Virus record (IMG/VR): IMGVR_UViG_3300045538_000133 | Span: 1-21,319 of that record | Direction: 5' to 3' (one strand) | Source: a virus | DNA: 21,319 nt | Shown here: in pieces, positions 4,397-12,459 of the stretch | Layout: the number at the start of each line of letters is the position of its first letter | How positions within the stretch are numbered: the stretch's first letter is position 1 | Translations under genes and position numbers: made by a program | The notes under the pieces: model-generated | The model's database searches: none | The model's input: only the letters and a program-made list of their open reading frames with translations | What the model was told of the DNA's origin: nothing

Positions 4397-6459
4397 TGCT
4401 GCATACCTTGGGTTTGCACTCCACCCATTTCAGCTGGAGCTGTGCCTATGCGGCCAATCTCTGCGTTCTGGGCTTGCTGAAGCATAAATTCATATTGTGA
4501 GGCGTACTTGGAAAGCCTCTCCGCAAATGCCTCGTCCTGTTGTGCGCGTTGTGCAACATCTGGTTGCTGGACATACGCTTGAACCATCTGCATTGCGATC
4601 TGTGCGCCATTCGGTTGAGCAGGAACCTCGATACCAGCGAAAATCTTGGCAAGGTCATCGGTGACATTCTTAGCAACCTTCTGTTGAGCTTCCTCCATCG
4701 GCTGGAGAACATAGTCAGCAAAGATCGGGTTGATGCTGGATGCCGTAAACTCAAGCAACTTATTCACATCGAGGATGCCGTTGCGGTCAAGTTGCACCAA
4801 GGACACCATGTTCTTAAGCTGAGTCTCAGCGGTATCTGGGTCAGTCGCCAACGAGTCGAAGTTAACCGTGATGCTGAAGTTCTCATCGGGATTGCCCTTG
4901 GTCATAACCTGTGGGTTAGGATTGCCAGTTACTTGAAAGAAGATCTCGTCTGGTCCCATGCGTTGGTACAGCTTCCACGCCAAGGTGAGGACATCACGAA
5001 CGTGATCGAGAAACTTGCCCACGTAGAACTGCTGTCTTGCTACCGTAAGCGGGTTTGTAAGGTCTAGTCCCACAGCGCGGTCTGCTTGCGCCCTCATGGA
5101 CATCTCTGCTTCCATAGATCCTTGGTCCATCGGAGGGACAGGACCCCACGCAATTTCACCGAGGCGACGATAAGGAACACGACGACCTGGCCCCCAATCA
5201 GAGGGAGGCCGTCCAGCAGGGTGCATAAGCGGTGGCAAAGTAGCGAGAGAGGCACGATCAATCCGTGAGTCTTTCTCCGTCTTGATTTGCATCTGTGCGC
5301 CTCGGAGTATGTCGCTAAAGGTTTGCACTTCATACATTCGTTTCTGGTCATTTGAAAGGCGTGTAACGATGAACGGGTAGTCATCGTATCCATTAAGAAG
5401 TTCGTGTTTGGCGTAGCCTTCAGCTTGAGGATGAAATACGGTACAATAGATGCCCTCGCTTCCATCCTCCTCGTCAATTAGACGTTGATAGCCATAGACC
5501 ACCATAACAAGGTCATTGTCGTCCGTGATTGGCAGGCGGGTCACAGTCTTGACCTTCTCGCCATCGAGATACATGGAATCCTTGCCACGGAGGTTGCTGA
5601 TAGCAAAGTCAACCCACTTGCGGTCCCAGCCCTCATTAGCTACCTTTTTCTCAAGCTCTTGAGATGTTAGGAAAGTCCTCCAGAAGATATACGGAGAGCG
5701 TTGAGGATCAGAGACATACGGAGGGAATAGAACTTCACCGTCTGGCGAGCATGAGTGAACCAATGGGCAGTCAACAGTCTGACGCGCCAGTGGAATCTCA
5801 GCCATTCCAGTCTTGCGCATGTCCTTGATAGCCTTCTTAGCCCGTTTAACGGACAGGTCTGGGAATGCTTGCTGGATCAACGTCAACAACATCTCGTCAT
5901 CGGCTCCAGTAACAATAAGGTCTGCTAGATCAGGGGATGCTTGAGCGACTTGCTCGACGGATACTTGTTGCAAATATGTCCTTTTTTCTCGCTTCCAGCC
6001 GACATAGGAGATCATAATCCCCTTCTCTAGCAAATAGTTTGCACCCAACTCCATCTGGTTTTTGAAGTCTGGGATGTAAGTAGAACGCATCCACTTAAGG
6101 AATGCTGACACCACAGCTGCCCGTGGCATCGAGGCCATCGAAGTTGGAAATGCTTTAATATGGCTGCGTTGAAGAGCTTGGTCAAACAAAGACACGTACA
6201 TGTCAATCCGCTCACCTACGACATTCACCTCTTGATCGGATGCGCCCTGCCATGGAAAGGCGTTTGCACCGTTCTTACGAAGGTCATCGCTCTTCCCATC
6301 CCAGATATTACGCCGATCATTGTACGAACGAAGGCAGGACTCAAAGTAGTAGTCCAAGTCGATCAAGCAAGTATCATACGCATCGGTCAATGCACCAATG
6401 TCTGGTTCCTTATCCGCATAGATAAGCGACTCATCTTCAAGCTCTTGTTCTGGACTCAT
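4393..6459 (-). CDS. Portal (head-to-tail connector) protein
   Basis: This 688-residue protein has the usual length of podoviral portals, the dodecameric ring at one head vertex through which DNA enters and leaves. The N-terminal region has RNIWDGKSDD and then FPWQGASD (about residues 68-75), a motif I associate with portals of marine and freshwater podoviruses. Next come a long alpha/beta wing region, a central part with DILRGAQMQIKTEKDSRID (clip/stem region), and a glutamine-rich helical C-terminus (QYEFMLQQAQNAE) typical of the crown or barrel. It lies downstream of the terminase large subunit, separated by two small genes. ATG 6459 overlaps the upstream stop (ATGA), and its own stop overlaps the next start. 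No frameshift is seen. Confidence 0.9.
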   Translation of the reverse strand: MSPEQELEDESLIYADKEPDIGALTDAYDTCLIDLDYYFESCLRSYNDRRNIWDGKSDDLRKNGANAFPWQGASDQEVNVVGERIDMYVSLFDQALQRSHIKAFPTSMASMPRAAVVSAFLKWMRSTYIPDFKNQMELGANYLLEKGIMISYVGWKREKRTYLQQVSVEQVAQASPDLADLIVTGADDEMLLTLIQQAFPDLSVKRAKKAIKDMRKTGMAEIPLARQTVDCPLVHSCSPDGEVLFPPYVSDPQRSPYIFWRTFLTSQELEKKVANEGWDRKWVDFAISNLRGKDSMYLDGEKVKTVTRLPITDDNDLVMVVYGYQRLIDEEDGSEGIYCTVFHPQAEGYAKHELLNGYDDYPFIVTRLSNDQKRMYEVQTFSDILRGAQMQIKTEKDSRIDRASLATLPPLMHPAGRPPSDWGPGRRVPYRRLGEIAWGPVPPMDQGSMEAEMSMRAQADRAVGLDLTNPLTVARQQFYVGKFLDHVRDVLTLAWKLYQRMGPDEIFFQVTGNPNPQVMTKGNPDENFSITVNFDSLATDPDTAETQLKNMVSLVQLDRNGILDVNKLLEFTASSINPIFADYVLQPMEEAQQKVAKNVTDDLAKIFAGIEVPAQPNGAQIAMQMVQAYVQQPDVAQRAQQDEAFAERLSKYASQYEFMLQQAQNAEIGRIGTAPAEMGGVQTQGMQQ

Positions 6460-6752
6460 GATACGTATTCGTAATAATCTTCGGGGTCAGCTGATACTAG
6501 GCACAATTTAATGCGCTTGCCAACAAGTTTATTTGATAGCTTAGATGGGCATTTTACTGGAACCGCCACCCCGTCCATGCGGACAATCACCCAAGTAGGG
6601 TTATTGCATACCCGCATTACTAGGTAATCATCGCTCAATTCCTCCTGCTGGTCAATTAGACTAGCTAGGCTACATGGGGCTTCATCCACGATAATCTTGG
6701 ATTTTGGCGGACGGCCTCGTTTTGCTGTTTTCTTATTTGGTGCTTGTTTCAT
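6456..6752 (-). CDS. Small AT-hook protein
   Basis: This is a 98-residue protein. Residues about 8-19 (KTAKRGRPPKSK) contain a textbook AT-hook core, RGRP flanked by lysines, which binds the minor groove of AT-rich DNA. The rest is a small mixed domain with WVIVRMDGVAVPVKCPSK and a C-terminal acidic/aromatic tail, DPEDYYEYVS. Its ATG at 6752 overlaps the end of the upstream gene by 20 bases and its stop overlaps the portal ATG. The position between terminase and portal suggests a DNA-packaging accessory or a transcription factor; this is inferred. No family name is assigned. Confidence 0.8.
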   Translation of the reverse strand: MKQAPNKKTAKRGRPPKSKIIVDEAPCSLASLIDQQEELSDDYLVMRVCNNPTWVIVRMDGVAVPVKCPSKLSNKLVGKRIKLCLVSADPEDYYEYVS

Positions 6753-6921
6753 TAGGGATCTTTGATTTCATGTATCTGATTGCGTGTTCAAGAGTGTCTA
6801 TCTCCTCCGTAAGTTGCTTGGTTTTGCCTAGCTTTTCTGCCTTAACCCTGCGGAAATAGGCTTCTTTTAGGCAGTCTAGAACGAGTTGTTCAGCCCCGAT
6901 TGGTTTGGTATTCGTTTTCAT
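6733..6921 (-). CDS. Small helical protein after terminase
   Basis: The chosen start is ATG 6921, giving 62 residues (MKTNTKPIGAEQLVLDCLKE...). It is preceded by a perfect GGAGG 9 bases upstream, the clearest Shine-Dalgarno in the window, and begins one base after the terminase stop. An in-frame ATG at 6975 would overlap terminase by 53 bases and is not preferred. The protein is predicted as two helices (AYFRRVKAEKLGKTKQLTEE, then IDTLEHAIRYMKSK), possibly a coiled coil. There are no motifs that reveal a function. Confidence 0.75.
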   Translation of the reverse strand: MKTNTKPIGAEQLVLDCLKEAYFRRVKAEKLGKTKQLTEEIDTLEHAIRYMKSKIPNETSTK

Positions 6922-6922
6922 G

Positions 6923-8521
6923 TCAATATCCTCCAGACCCGTGAGTTGTAACAAATGATTGGCTGCTGTCAACATGATCTAAATTGGCAATCGAGGCGTA
7001 CCTCAAAACGTCCACGGGGTCTTTCCAAGCCTCCTTTAGACCTTGTTCGCCCGTGTACTCGGACAAAGCATTGATGATATTCTCGCATTCGCTGCTGACA
7101 TAAAAATGGGGTCGGTTGACCGAATCAAGCGGCTTAGTTGTATCAAATGCCATTTTCCCGATCAAAGCCTGCAACCCATCGTCAATGTCAAGACCCGGCG
7201 CAGGAATGCAAACCATACCAGCCTCGTTCAAATCCTCGATGATTGACGACGAACCGTCCTGCACTTGGTACTTTGCCGCTCCAAGACGAGGGTCGATTAA
7301 ACGCTCAAAGATCTCTTCGTCGCCCTCCATCTGCTGAATAAGGTCAATGTAGTCCCTAATGCCGTATCCTTGGCCTTTCGCCCCCTCACCTGGACACCAC
7401 TTGCCACTACGCCATTCAGCCCAGTCACCGACATCTACGCCTGGCCATTCACGGTATACCCAGAAGGTTCCGCTCTCATCCACCGCGATCCAGCACATGA
7501 ACCAGTTTTTCGCACCAGCTGGGTCGATTACATGATAACGGGTGACATTGTTGGTCGGAATCTTATCTGGCTCGACGACATTGACCACCTTATTGAATTT
7601 GGGGAACTTGGTCGTATGAGACTTCATTGGAACCCCGTAGGCGCGGATTAAAATCTCTTCGCGGGGCTTCCCTAGTAGCGTGTCCTTGATGCGCTCATAG
7701 CCACCAAATGGGTTGTCTTGGCTGTGGAAGTAGTGGACTGAAGCGTTGTGCTTCTTGGATCTCTGGACATAGGGGACAACCTCACCCTTGAGAAGGTCCG
7801 CCTCCCTAGACTCAACGGTCTTGGCCCCATCCAGATACTCTTTAATTACTTCGGTCCAGCCATCAATAGGGGTGAACGTCACCAGCATCTTAGAGTTGCG
7901 AGTAGCAAGACGAAAACGCAGAGTATTAATGAGGTCTGGACCAAGAAGATATTCGTCCAGCCACACGCCGATATTGTGCCACTGCGGGTTCCTAGAACCA
8001 AGCTCTGCACCCTCTAAGATCGTTGGGTTATTCTGATACTGCGAGTAGGTCTTAAAGATGATCTGTGAGCCATTAGGAAGGATTAGCGAGTTATCCGTGA
8101 ATCCGTTCTTCTTGGTGTACGAGATGTACGCATTCTCCGATGTCTGCTTGGAACGCAACTCAGCTGGAAGCCACCCCCATACGGCACTTTGTTGCTGGCG
8201 GATTGACACCTCGGATGTCTGGGCAAAGCAGAATATCTCAGACTTGGGATTCTCTACGGCAGCCTTGACCACGCAGTACGATCCCCATGAAGTTTTCCCG
8301 CTGCGATTGCCGCCTAATGCCAGGATCTCGTTAACCTCTTGAAGCTGTTCTTCAGCCTTCTCCCAGTGAGGAAGCCTAAACCCATAGCGGAATGGATCTT
8401 TGTCAGCATTCTCGATAGCCTCATGGTATATCCGATGTATATCCATCAACTCAGATGGGTCCATCAATGCCACCTCGTCATCGTCTGGAGGCGTTAGGAT
8501 CTGGTGTTTTCTCCAGTTCAT
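6923..8521 (-). CDS. Terminase large subunit (packaging ATPase/nuclease)
   Basis: This is the motor that cuts concatemeric DNA and pumps it into the head through the portal. At 532 residues it has normal length. The ATPase domain has Walker A GGNRSGKT (residues 70-77), Walker B IGVWLDE (184-190, catalytic Glu190) and a coupling motif TFTP (215-218). The C-terminal RNase H-like nuclease has VIDP (Asp333), LIDPRLG (Asp410) and a late acidic pair in DPVDVLRY (Asp501/Asp504). All key residues seem present, so it should be active. The ATG overlaps the upstream zinc-protein stop (ATGA). It sits in the TerS - zinc protein - TerL - portal order. Confidence 0.95.
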   Translation of the reverse strand: MNWRKHQILTPPDDDEVALMDPSELMDIHRIYHEAIENADKDPFRYGFRLPHWEKAEEQLQEVNEILALGGNRSGKTSWGSYCVVKAAVENPKSEIFCFAQTSEVSIRQQQSAVWGWLPAELRSKQTSENAYISYTKKNGFTDNSLILPNGSQIIFKTYSQYQNNPTILEGAELGSRNPQWHNIGVWLDEYLLGPDLINTLRFRLATRNSKMLVTFTPIDGWTEVIKEYLDGAKTVESREADLLKGEVVPYVQRSKKHNASVHYFHSQDNPFGGYERIKDTLLGKPREEILIRAYGVPMKSHTTKFPKFNKVVNVVEPDKIPTNNVTRYHVIDPAGAKNWFMCWIAVDESGTFWVYREWPGVDVGDWAEWRSGKWCPGEGAKGQGYGIRDYIDLIQQMEGDEEIFERLIDPRLGAAKYQVQDGSSSIIEDLNEAGMVCIPAPGLDIDDGLQALIGKMAFDTTKPLDSVNRPHFYVSSECENIINALSEYTGEQGLKEAWKDPVDVLRYASIANLDHVDSSQSFVTTHGSGGY

Positions 8522-8868
8522 TGCTTGTATGCTCCTGTTTCCATTAGGATGTCAATTATCCGATACACGCTACCGCATTCGTCACATCCAAATGTATCAT
8601 CCTCTGGGGGGAGCGACCCACGGTTACCATCCACAAAATAGAGTTTACTGTATTTCTCGCAGTGTCCACAAAGCCCGATGTGAGGTTCAATGTGTTTATT
8701 CAGTACCACATTCCACACCTTGGTGTCGAACTTCTCAGCCAGATACGACGCGTAAGTAAGGGTATTGCAAGCGTACTGGCGACCATCATGATCGACTGCG
8801 TAACGGTACAAGATTGGACCAACGTCCGAAAGGTAATCGACAAACCTTGATTCTGGCTCCTTGATCAT
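8518..8868 (-). CDS. Zinc-ribbon-like protein between terminase genes
   Basis: This is a 116-residue protein. The C-terminal half has two CxxC pairs, CGHC (about residues 67-70) and CDEC (about 94-97), with 23 residues between them, the layout of a zinc ribbon. The N-terminal half (YLSDVGPILYRYAVDHDGRQ and following) is a small alpha/beta region that I cannot place. Both ends are ATGA overlaps, with the small terminase subunit upstream and the large one downstream. This strict coupling suggests a packaging or DNA-binding role, for example a partner of the small subunit. That is inference. It may instead be an unrelated phage gene inserted at this spot. Confidence 0.75.
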   Translation of the reverse strand: MIKEPESRFVDYLSDVGPILYRYAVDHDGRQYACNTLTYASYLAEKFDTKVWNVVLNKHIEPHIGLCGHCEKYSKLYFVDGNRGSLPPEDDTFGCDECGSVYRIIDILMETGAYKQ

Positions 8869-9446
8869 GCGACTATCTCAGCTTCAACTGCGCTTTCCTT
8901 GACCTTGTTTGCGATGCGAGCTTTAGCGTCAGCAATCATCTTGGCCGCGTCATCAAGGCTTGGACCTTTTCGATGCTCGACGACCGTGGTAGCCATGCCC
9001 GTAAGCTGTGCTGCCTTATCCGTAAGAATACCCACCGTTACGGCCAGCTTATCTGGGCTAATCTTCGCTAGCTCATCGGGGTTGTCAAACAGTTGTTGGG
9101 AACGCTCAAACAGCAAGTCGGTGTACTCCTGCGCAGCAATAGCATACCGCATCGAGAACTCTTTGCGCTTCGTCTCTAGGGTATCGCTATGCCTCCATTC
9201 AAGCCCACGGATGATCTCACGCGAGAGTCCAGTCTTGTTTTTTATGTCCGATAGCCTAGCCCCCTGCGCAGACAGCCACAACGCCAAAGCCGCCTTGTTC
9301 GGGGCGTAATGCTCTACTGTATTGCCATGCTGGTGCTTGGCCCGTTCCTTTACTTCAAGGAACCAAGCTGCCTTGTCAGCTCGCTCGTCAACATAGTCAC
9401 GCTTTAGCTTTTCGTTTGGATCGTCGCTCATTGGTTCAGAGGTCAC
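8865..9446 (-). CDS. Probable terminase small subunit
   Basis: This is the likely DNA-recognition subunit of the packaging motor. The protein is 193 residues from the GTG at 9446; an ATG at 9431 (MSDDPNEKLK) gives 188 and is a reasonable alternative. Residues about 47-80 (NKAALALWLSAQGARLSDI, then KTGLSREIIRGLEWRHSD) read as a helix-turn-helix, expected for binding the packaging site. The centre is helical (AQEYTDLLFERSQQLFDNPD), as in oligomerising domains, and the C-terminal tail is a long charged helix. The call rests on size, helix-turn-helix and the position upstream of the large subunit; sequence similarity is weak, as is common. The leader has an AAGAAG weak Shine-Dalgarno before the GTG. 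Confidence 0.75.
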   Translation of the reverse strand: MTSEPMSDDPNEKLKRDYVDERADKAAWFLEVKERAKHQHGNTVEHYAPNKAALALWLSAQGARLSDIKNKTGLSREIIRGLEWRHSDTLETKRKEFSMRYAIAAQEYTDLLFERSQQLFDNPDELAKISPDKLAVTVGILTDKAAQLTGMATTVVEHRKGPSLDDAAKMIADAKARIANKVKESAVEAEIVA

Positions 9447-9493
9447 TAGGACTTCTTAACCTTTAATAAGGAGTCGCGCAAGGCTTTTTTAGA

Positions 9494-12454
9494 TCACTTC
9501 TGAATCATCCCGCTCTTAATGGCTTCATCAATAATATTCTGACTCTCTGCGGCGAACTCTGGATCATTCCTACCTTGGTTGGCGAGTGATTCCAATCCGC
9601 GCCTAGTTCCAACAAGGCCAACGATAGCCTTTTTCATATTTGAGTTCAATTGTTCAGGAGTAACGTTTTTCTGATACAACCTAAGCAATGGAAGAAGCGA
9701 GTCGCTATCATGCATTGATGCAAATATCCTGCTTGAAACCCAGCCTGGCCTAGACACCACCCATGGAGTAATCCCAGACCTACTTGCTAATATTTTGGCA
9801 TTAACCTCGCTGACTTCTTTTTCAGTAACTTTATTAGCAGCAATATGATTTGCCGCAGCCTTAAACCGTCCAAGGAACTCTTCTCCCATTACATTCCTAA
9901 TGCGAGTGCCAAGTGTGCGATCTTTAGAAAAATCACGCAAAAACTTAGATCCGTCAAAAAGCTCAATCCCATTTGATGTAAAATCACCACTTGAGCTGTA
10001 TCTCGATAACAGTTCAGCAACAAAATCAGACTGAAGGGCTTTCCTTTCAGACTTTGGCATTCTTGTTAGGAATGAGTTAATGTCAGAAAGCGGTGCTCTA
10101 AACATTGTCTTGGAGAACTCTGATACATCCAGTTTTCCCCAATCTCCTTTTTTTGCAGCCGAAATGAGCGTATTATCAAGCATTTTATCGGCATCAGACT
10201 TATACTGCGCCTTCTCTACTATCTTTTTAATTACTGACCTTCTTGAGTCCTCACTGAGTGCGGAGTACAGTTCAGAAATGTCTCTTGAATCAACGTTTGA
10301 TACATTTATCTTTTTATCTGCTAATGCCGAGTTAAGTGCATTTAGCTTATCAACCATCAATCTTCCATAGTTCTCGTTAACTCTCCCAGCAGGGCTAATT
10401 CCAAAAAGCTCAGTGACAATTTCTGGATCAAAATCAATCGTTGTGGATGGTGCTCCGCGATCAGCCGTCAATCCAATCTTGTTTAAATAGGCTTTCTGTA
10501 GCTGACCCCTCATATACGGGGAGCGTTCTGGAGCACCAAGTTCGACGGCACGAATAACATCACGGATGTTTTTAGGATCTTGGATTGCTCTGTTTACAGC
10601 TCCAGTAGGAGTCATCGCTTGATCCCCAAGAACCTCCTTTAAAATAGAACCTGGAGCATTACGCTCAAACAAAAGCACATCATTAACGTACTGTGAGTTG
10701 ATTGCTTCAAATTTATCTTTTAGCCCAGCCGAGTCAAGAAGGCCATTTCTAAATCTTCTTAAACTGTCTGATGCTACAGATGCAACCTGTTGCTGAGTCT
10801 TTCCACCTATCGCTCCAGCATCTGGCACAGCATCTTGGATCACTTGGACATATTCATTTATTTCTTTGATTCCAAGTGGAGCCGAGTTCAACTCCATTTT
10901 TTTAATCTGCTCTAACAATTCCGGTGTTGATTCGATCTTGCCCGATGCAATACCAGCTTTAAGTCGAGATGCAGCGACACCATCTTCCGTTCTTTTATTG
11001 AGATCAGAAATAATAGAGTTTACAGCAGGATTTTTTTTAACCTTAAATGTTGATATTGCGCCAGTAAGAACATCAGCTATTTCCTCTGGTGCTGATTGTA
11101 TTCCAGAGGAATCAGCTTCATCCCAAAATTCGTTAAACGCCTTATTTTTTATGTCGTTTACCGTTTGTTTGCCTTGCTCCAAATACCCAAGTAACTCTTC
11201 ACCAATAGGTTCAGATTTAAATGTTGGATTTTGCAGCTCATCAAGTTTTCTGTTGATGTTTGAGTCAATAACTTGGCGAACCTTCTTGTCTTTAATGTCC
11301 GCGCTTGAAATAAGATTGTCGTATTGACTCCTTAATCTACCAAGCGTTTGAGTGAATGCTTTCTCTGATGTCGGTTTCCCACTTATCAGCGTTTCTTGAA
11401 AGTTTTGAAGCTGTTCTATATTTTTGAACCTCTTTGTTTGAGTCGTAGGGAAACGAGCGGCGAGTTCTTTTTGCCTCTCAAGCCCAAGAACTCCACCACC
11501 GGCTCCAGCTGGAGTTTCGACTGAGAAACCAGCTCTAGCAAGAATAGCAGCATCTTCTTCAAGTGATTTGGCTATTTCATTCGTAACGCCTTTGCCAATG
11601 CGTCTTGCCGCGATTTTGCCGAGTCCCATGGTTGCTACATCCATCCCCATCCCAAGTGCTGTTTCAACACCACGGCGACGAAGGATTTCACCAGGCTTCA
11701 CCTTAACTCCAAGCATCTCTCTAGCAAGAGCATCCTGCAATGATGACACACCAAGATATGCTCCGCCACTTGCTCCTACTGCTCCTACAGTTGACGGGGA
11801 GGCAACTATTGCAGCTCCTGCAGCGGCCATGGTTGGGGCAACTTCACCACTAAGGTCAAGAATATCTTTCATCCCAACTCCGACTTCGTCAGCTAAAACA
11901 ACGCTCCCGTCCTTGCGCTTTACAACATTGGCTTGATTCCCAGCGATATTAACACTAAAAACGCTATTATCTCCATATTTCTGCTTGAGATATGTCAGTT
12001 TATCTTCTGGCGTTGGCAAAAAACCCATCTCCACGCGATCCCTTGCTGGGAGGCCGGACTGAATATCCACTTTGTCTGGAGACGTTTGGAACAAGTTCCC
12101 AATAAGATTCGGTAATTGTCCTTCAAATTGGGCTACTTCTTTAGTTGCCGACTCCATAGTCGGAACATTTGGGAAAGCCGACTTAAACTCTCCACCAAGC
12201 TCGGTTGTTGGTGCGCCAATCGGAGTTCCAGTTGCGAGTGCCTCTTGAGCTTGTCTTTGCTCAAGTTGCATTTTAGCTCGTTTTTCTGGATCAGCCATTT
12301 TTAACTCGCCACCAAGAACTTTGATCTGACGTGTATACTCATCAGCAAGTTGCTCGTCACCAGATGACATCGCATTAAGCCTCATGTCGTTTAGTTTCAC
12401 GATTCCCCTTTCAATTCTAGATGGGGTCATAGTTGATGTGATTGCGTCAGCCAT
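9494..12454 (-). CDS. Large internal virion / DNA-ejection protein
   Basis: This 986-residue protein is the largest in the window. The N-terminus is charged and helical. Residues about 205-237 form an Ala/Gly/Val hydrophobic stretch (PTMAAAGAAIVASPSTVGAV and onward) followed by an amphipathic Gly-rich part (GVETALGMGMDVATMGLGKI), the sort of segment ejection proteins use to cross membranes. The rest is long helices rich in Lys, Glu, Asn and Ser. No lysozyme or peptidase motif is visible. It follows the peptidase-bearing protein by 5 bases and has GGAGAG 8 bases before ATG. By analogy with T7 gp15/gp16-type proteins it is probably packed inside the head and injected with the DNA; the assignment is by size, composition and order, not by detected homology. 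Confidence 0.7.
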   Translation of the reverse strand: MADAITSTMTPSRIERGIVKLNDMRLNAMSSGDEQLADEYTRQIKVLGGELKMADPEKRAKMQLEQRQAQEALATGTPIGAPTTELGGEFKSAFPNVPTMESATKEVAQFEGQLPNLIGNLFQTSPDKVDIQSGLPARDRVEMGFLPTPEDKLTYLKQKYGDNSVFSVNIAGNQANVVKRKDGSVVLADEVGVGMKDILDLSGEVAPTMAAAGAAIVASPSTVGAVGASGGAYLGVSSLQDALAREMLGVKVKPGEILRRRGVETALGMGMDVATMGLGKIAARRIGKGVTNEIAKSLEEDAAILARAGFSVETPAGAGGGVLGLERQKELAARFPTTQTKRFKNIEQLQNFQETLISGKPTSEKAFTQTLGRLRSQYDNLISSADIKDKKVRQVIDSNINRKLDELQNPTFKSEPIGEELLGYLEQGKQTVNDIKNKAFNEFWDEADSSGIQSAPEEIADVLTGAISTFKVKKNPAVNSIISDLNKRTEDGVAASRLKAGIASGKIESTPELLEQIKKMELNSAPLGIKEINEYVQVIQDAVPDAGAIGGKTQQQVASVASDSLRRFRNGLLDSAGLKDKFEAINSQYVNDVLLFERNAPGSILKEVLGDQAMTPTGAVNRAIQDPKNIRDVIRAVELGAPERSPYMRGQLQKAYLNKIGLTADRGAPSTTIDFDPEIVTELFGISPAGRVNENYGRLMVDKLNALNSALADKKINVSNVDSRDISELYSALSEDSRRSVIKKIVEKAQYKSDADKMLDNTLISAAKKGDWGKLDVSEFSKTMFRAPLSDINSFLTRMPKSERKALQSDFVAELLSRYSSSGDFTSNGIELFDGSKFLRDFSKDRTLGTRIRNVMGEEFLGRFKAAANHIAANKVTEKEVSEVNAKILASRSGITPWVVSRPGWVSSRIFASMHDSDSLLPLLRLYQKNVTPEQLNSNMKKAIVGLVGTRRGLESLANQGRNDPEFAAESQNIIDEAIKSGMIQK

Positions 12455-12459
12455 TTAAT

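Noticed and set aside
4540-5067. 175-residue plus-strand frame opposite the portal
   Set aside because: Shadow of the portal gene; no leader, no neighbours on that strand.
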